A stretch of DNA of 6,190 nucleotides from Acidobacteriota bacterium (GTDB lineage Bacteria; Acidobacteriota; Polarisedimenticolia; Polarisedimenticolales; Polarisedimenticolaceae): NCBI GenBank assembly GCA_011773795.1, contig WVWW01000123.1:7094-13283 (forward strand). The letters are read 5' to 3'. The notes beneath the pieces were generated by a model that was given only the letters and a program-made list of their open reading frames with translations, did no database searches and was not told the origin of the DNA. Positions 4,370-6,190 of the stretch are shown piece after piece. The position numbers and the translations under genes are program-made. How positions within the stretch are numbered: position 1 is the first letter of the stretch; the number at the start of each line of letters is the position of its first letter.

Positions 4370-6190
4370 GGTTCGCAGGCGTCGCCGATCGCGTCACCGT
4401 CGCTGTCGCGCTGGTCCGGGTTGGGGACGGCGGCGCAGTTGTCGCAGACGTCGCCGACGCCGTCGCCGTCGCCGTCCGCCTGGGCGGCGTTGACCAGCAT
4501 CGGGCAATTGTCGCGGAGGTCGATGCGGCCGTCGCCGTCGGTGTCGGTCAACGAGGTCGGGCACATGGTCGCGGGTGCGATCGGGCCGGAGGTGGCCTGC
4601 CCGGCGATCGATTCGCCGCACATGTTGCGCGCGCTGACCAGGTAGTAGAAGGCCATGCCGATCGAGGGCATCTGCGGGTCGTTCGCACCGGTCGAGGGCA
4701 TTTCGCCGATCAGACAGTTGAATGTCGAGTCGAAATCGGTGTTGATCGGGCGAACGGCGCGGTAAACGTTGCTGACGAAGCCCTGGGTGCCGCGCAGCCA
4801 GGTCATCACCGCACCGGAGGTCTCGACGCGCAGGCTGTTGGGGATCTCTCCCGGAACCTCCGTCAAAGAATCGTCCAGAGGCGCACAGTCGTTGGGGTCT
4901 TCCATCCAGCCGCTGTCCGGATCGCAGACATCGCCCAGCCCGTCGCCGTCGGCGTCCCCTTGATCGGGGTTGGAGTCGGTCGGGCAGTTGTCGACGTCGC
5001 CGCAGATGCCGTCCCCGTCGACGTCGTTCAGCGGGTCGGCCGGACACGGGTCGCAGACCGTCCCCAGCATGTCGCCGTCGGGATCCTGCTGTTGCGGGTT
5101 GGAGTCGAACGGGCAGTTGTCGGCGCCGACGCAGGCGCCGTCGCCGTCGTAATCGTTGGCGGGGTCCTGCGGACAGGTGTCGCAGGCATCGCCGAGGAGA
5201 TCGTTGTCGGCATTGGCCTGATCCTCGTTGGGAACGGCCGGGCAGTTGTCCTGCACGCAGGTGTTGGCCCCGAAGTAGTTGTTCCCGAAACTATCACCGT
5301 CCAGGTCGGTGCACGTGTCGCAGGCGTCTCCCGTGAGGTCGCCGTCGGCATCGGACTGACCGCTGTTCCAGACGTCGGGGCAATTGTCGACATCACCGCA
5401 AACCGTGTCACTGTCGATGTCGTTCAGCGGATCGATCGGGCAGGCATCGCAAGCATTCCCCAATAAATCGCCGTCGTCGTTGAGCTGGCTCGGGTTGACC
5501 ACGCTGGGGCAGTTGTCCTCGGGGCATGTGTTGACCGGGTACCCGGGATCCCCGAACGTGTCCTGGTCGGCATCGGTGCAGAGATCGCAGACGTCGCCGA
5601 TCAGATCCGCATCGTAGTCGAGGTTCAACGGATCGGGTGTGTCCGGGCAGAGATCCACGTCACCGCAGACGGTATCGAGATCGACGTCGTTCAGCGGGTC
5701 GATCGGGCATTCGTCGCACACATCGCCGAGCCCGTCGGCATCCGTGTCCGTCAGCTCCAGGCTCGCGACGAACGGGCAGTTGTCGAGGTTCGCGCAGAGA
5801 CCGTCGCCGTCGATGTCCTCACCGGGCCCGCAGCCGCACGCCCCGCCCGCGCCCTGCAGGTCGAAGTCGCGTGACGCGATCTGCCGCGTCGACAGGCTGT
5901 CGAACGTCCCCGACTCTTCGGCACAGTTACGTGCGCGAACAAGGTAGTAGGCCCCCTCGCCCGAGGCGAGCGGTGTCGTGTCCGAGGCGAAGGTGTTCGG
6001 AGTGTCGGTGACGACGCAGGCCTCCTGCGATGCCGCGAAGCCGCTGGAGCGGAGCAGTGCAAGATCGCCGCGGATGGCGTCGTAGCGCGCCTCGACTCCA
6101 CCCGCCGGGTTCCAACTGAAGTCGCTCTCCGTGTCGAAGAGCAACCGCTGGACCGGCTCCGGCAGGCCCGCAGTGACGCAGATCAGGTTG
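4366..6190 (-). CDS. FN3-like / thrombospondin type 3 repeat surface protein (5' end outside window)
   Basis: The minus-strand frame is open from the window edge to TAG at 4368-4366, giving about 608 residues of a larger protein. The TTG at 6144 is only an internal codon, because sensible domain sequence (VTAGLPEPVQRL) continues upstream of it. Residue numbers here count that TTG as 1. The order is an FN3-like domain (to about 95), a seven-cycle Asp/Cys-rich TSP3 array (109-408), a DCAPLDDS linker (419-426), a second FN3-like domain (434-528) and a final canonical TSP3 pair (533-592). TSP3 repeats bind Ca2+ through DxDxDG loops and are braced by disulfides, so the protein should work outside the cytoplasm; the signal peptide would be outside the window. 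No C-terminal anchor or sorting domain follows the last repeat. No catalytic domain is visible; an upstream one is possible. A structural, adhesive or cell-surface role is inferred. It is convergent with the mannoside operon and probably unrelated to it. Confidence 0.88.
   Translation of the reverse strand, partial: NLICVTAGLPEPVQRLLFDTESDFSWNPAGGVEARYDAIRGDLALLRSSGFAASQEACVVTDTPNTFASDTTPLASGEGAYYLVRARNCAEESGTFDSLSTRQIASRDFDLQGAGGACGCGPGEDIDGDGLCANLDNCPFVASLELTDTDADGLGDVCDECPIDPLNDVDLDTVCGDVDLCPDTPDPLNLDYDADLIGDVCDLCTDADQDTFGDPGYPVNTCPEDNCPSVVNPSQLNDDGDLLGNACDACPIDPLNDIDSDTVCGDVDNCPDVWNSGQSDADGDLTGDACDTCTDLDGDSFGNNYFGANTCVQDNCPAVPNEDQANADNDLLGDACDTCPQDPANDYDGDGACVGADNCPFDSNPQQQDPDGDMLGTVCDPCPADPLNDVDGDGICGDVDNCPTDSNPDQGDADGDGLGDVCDPDSGWMEDPNDCAPLDDSLTEVPGEIPNSLRVETSGAVMTWLRGTQGFVSNVYRAVRPINTDFDSTFNCLIGEMPSTGANDPQMPSIGMAFYYLVSARNMCGESIAGQATSGPIAPATMCPTSLTDTDGDGRIDLRDNCPMLVNAAQADGDGDGVGDVCDNCAAVPNPDQRDSDGDAIGDACEP
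4369..4548 (-). repeat. C-terminal canonical TSP3 pair
   Basis: Residues 533-592 hold DTDGDGRID, DGDGDGVGDVCDNC and SDGDAIGDAC. Cysteines 547, 567, 570 and 590 are spaced 20, 3 and 20, without the 14/18 spacer of the main array. The protein ends two residues after the last Cys. Confidence 0.85.
4561..4845 (-). other. FN3-like domain 2
   Basis: Residues 434-528 contain MTWLRGTQGFVSNVYRAVRP, then FNCL and FYYLVSARNMCGES. The YYLVxARN strand is shared with domain 1, and Cys477/Cys509 match the spacing of Cys43/Cys74 in domain 1 (32 versus 31), so the two are likely homologous modules. Confidence 0.65.
4849..4920 (-). other. DCAPLD linker between TSP3 array and FN3-like domain 2
   Basis: Residues 409-432 leave the Asp/Cys ladder and read PDSGWMEDPNDCAPLDDS and onward to a Pro/Glu-containing stretch. 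In related environmental proteins I recall a similar DCAPLD segment joining TSP3 repeats to an FN3-like module. This recollection is not checked against a database. Confidence 0.5.
5152..5418 (-). repeat. TSP3 doublet, copy B (89 residues, 267 bp)
   Basis: Residues 243-331, from IDSDTVCGDVD to CPQDPAND, are the tandem partner of copy A without any insertion or deletion. The 18-residue spacer (CTDLDGDSFG...NTC) recurs at the same place in both copies. Confidence 0.8.
5419..5685 (-). repeat. TSP3 doublet, copy A (89 residues, 267 bp)
   Basis: Residues 154-242, from VDLDTVCGDVD to CPIDPLND, contain one 43-residue and one 46-residue cycle. The copy abuts copy B, has exactly the same length, and shares about 52 of 89 residues with it by hand count, including the unusual DTVCGDV variant. 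Confidence 0.8.
5860..6190 (-). other. FN3-like domain 1 (partial)
   Basis: The segment encodes FSWNPAGGVEARYDAIRGDL, a Trp-and-Tyr beta-strand pattern typical of fibronectin-III-like modules. A later strand carries YYLVRARNC, followed by the tail RQIASRD. Cys43 and Cys74 are placed like the Cys pair of the second copy and may form a disulfide. The start of the domain is outside the window. Confidence 0.65.

Larger units (their letters stand above)
4921..5820 (-). repeat. Seven-cycle thrombospondin type 3 (calcium-binding) repeat array
   Basis: Residues 109-408 contain 27 cysteines in an almost metronomic pattern. Each cycle has Cys spacings of 6 (or 5), 20 and 3, followed by a spacer of 14 or 18 to the next cycle. 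The spacers run 14, 18, 14, 18, 14, 14. The 20-residue step holds NCP...Q.DxDGDxxGDxCD, the TSP3 core. The 14-residue spacer holds CPxDPxNDxDxDxxC, and the 18-residue spacer holds CTDxDxDxFG...NTC. Cys420 in the following NDCAPLD linker makes the total even. Ca2+ coordination by the Asp ladders and disulfide bracing are known for this family. Confidence 0.9.

Noticed and set aside
2923..5466. Very long plus-strand open frame (847 codons) crossing the transporter gene and the repeat-protein gene
   Set aside because: It is out of frame with the transporter and antisense to the TSP3 gene. Its Arg/Gly-rich then Val/Ala-rich sequence is what GC-rich codon shadow and reversed Asp-Gly repeats produce, and no domain is recognisable.
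4921..5820. Repeated DNA as a CRISPR array or satellite
   Set aside because: The repeats are imperfect, multiples of three, and translate to TSP3 motifs on the minus strand without interruption; they are coding repeats.
6142..6144. TTG at 6144 as the start of the repeat-protein gene
   Set aside because: The frame stays open to the window edge and the upstream residues continue the FN3-like domain, so the true start and signal peptide are beyond the window.

Overview
The window is a GC-rich (roughly two-thirds G+C by eye), almost completely coding piece of bacterial chromosome with four protein genes and no intergenic gap. No RNA gene, mobile element, CRISPR array or convincing promoter is visible. 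The organism is not identifiable with certainty. The style of the secreted repeat protein (fibronectin-III-like domains of the YDxxRGDLxxL...YYLVRARNC type alternating with thrombospondin type 3 calcium repeats) resembles proteins I associate with Acidobacteriota and some deltaproteobacterial or related environmental lineages. This is a weak inference.

Left part, plus strand (1-4369): three genes are joined by 4-base start/stop overlaps. They are the C-terminal 113 residues of a GH130 mannoside phosphorylase/glycosidase (1-342), a complete 915-residue GH38 alpha-mannosidase (339-3086; ATGA overlap), and a complete 428-residue Nramp-superfamily membrane protein (3083-4369; GTGA overlap). The tight coupling indicates one operon. 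The two enzymes suggest intracellular breakdown of mannose-containing glycans (mannan or N-glycan oligosaccharides), GH38 taking alpha-mannose and GH130 beta-mannosidic links. The Nramp-like protein could bring in a divalent metal for the Zn-dependent GH38. However, its TM1 and TM6 signatures lack the usual metal-binding residues, so the substrate is open.

Right part, minus strand (4366-6190): one gene, cut at its 5' end by the window edge, encodes a secreted or cell-surface type protein. Its order is FN3-like domain, seven-cycle Asp/Cys-rich TSP3 array, DCAPLD linker, second FN3-like domain, and a short canonical TSP3 pair ending at the stop codon. The array has a very regular cysteine ladder and contains an 89-residue (267-bp) tandem doublet. 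This gene converges on the Nramp gene, and the two stop codons share the palindrome CTAG at 4366-4369.

The most noteworthy points are the noncanonical Nramp homologue locked into a mannoside operon, the alternating 14/18 cysteine spacing of the TSP3 array, and the convergent gene pair that leaves no room for a terminator between stop codons.
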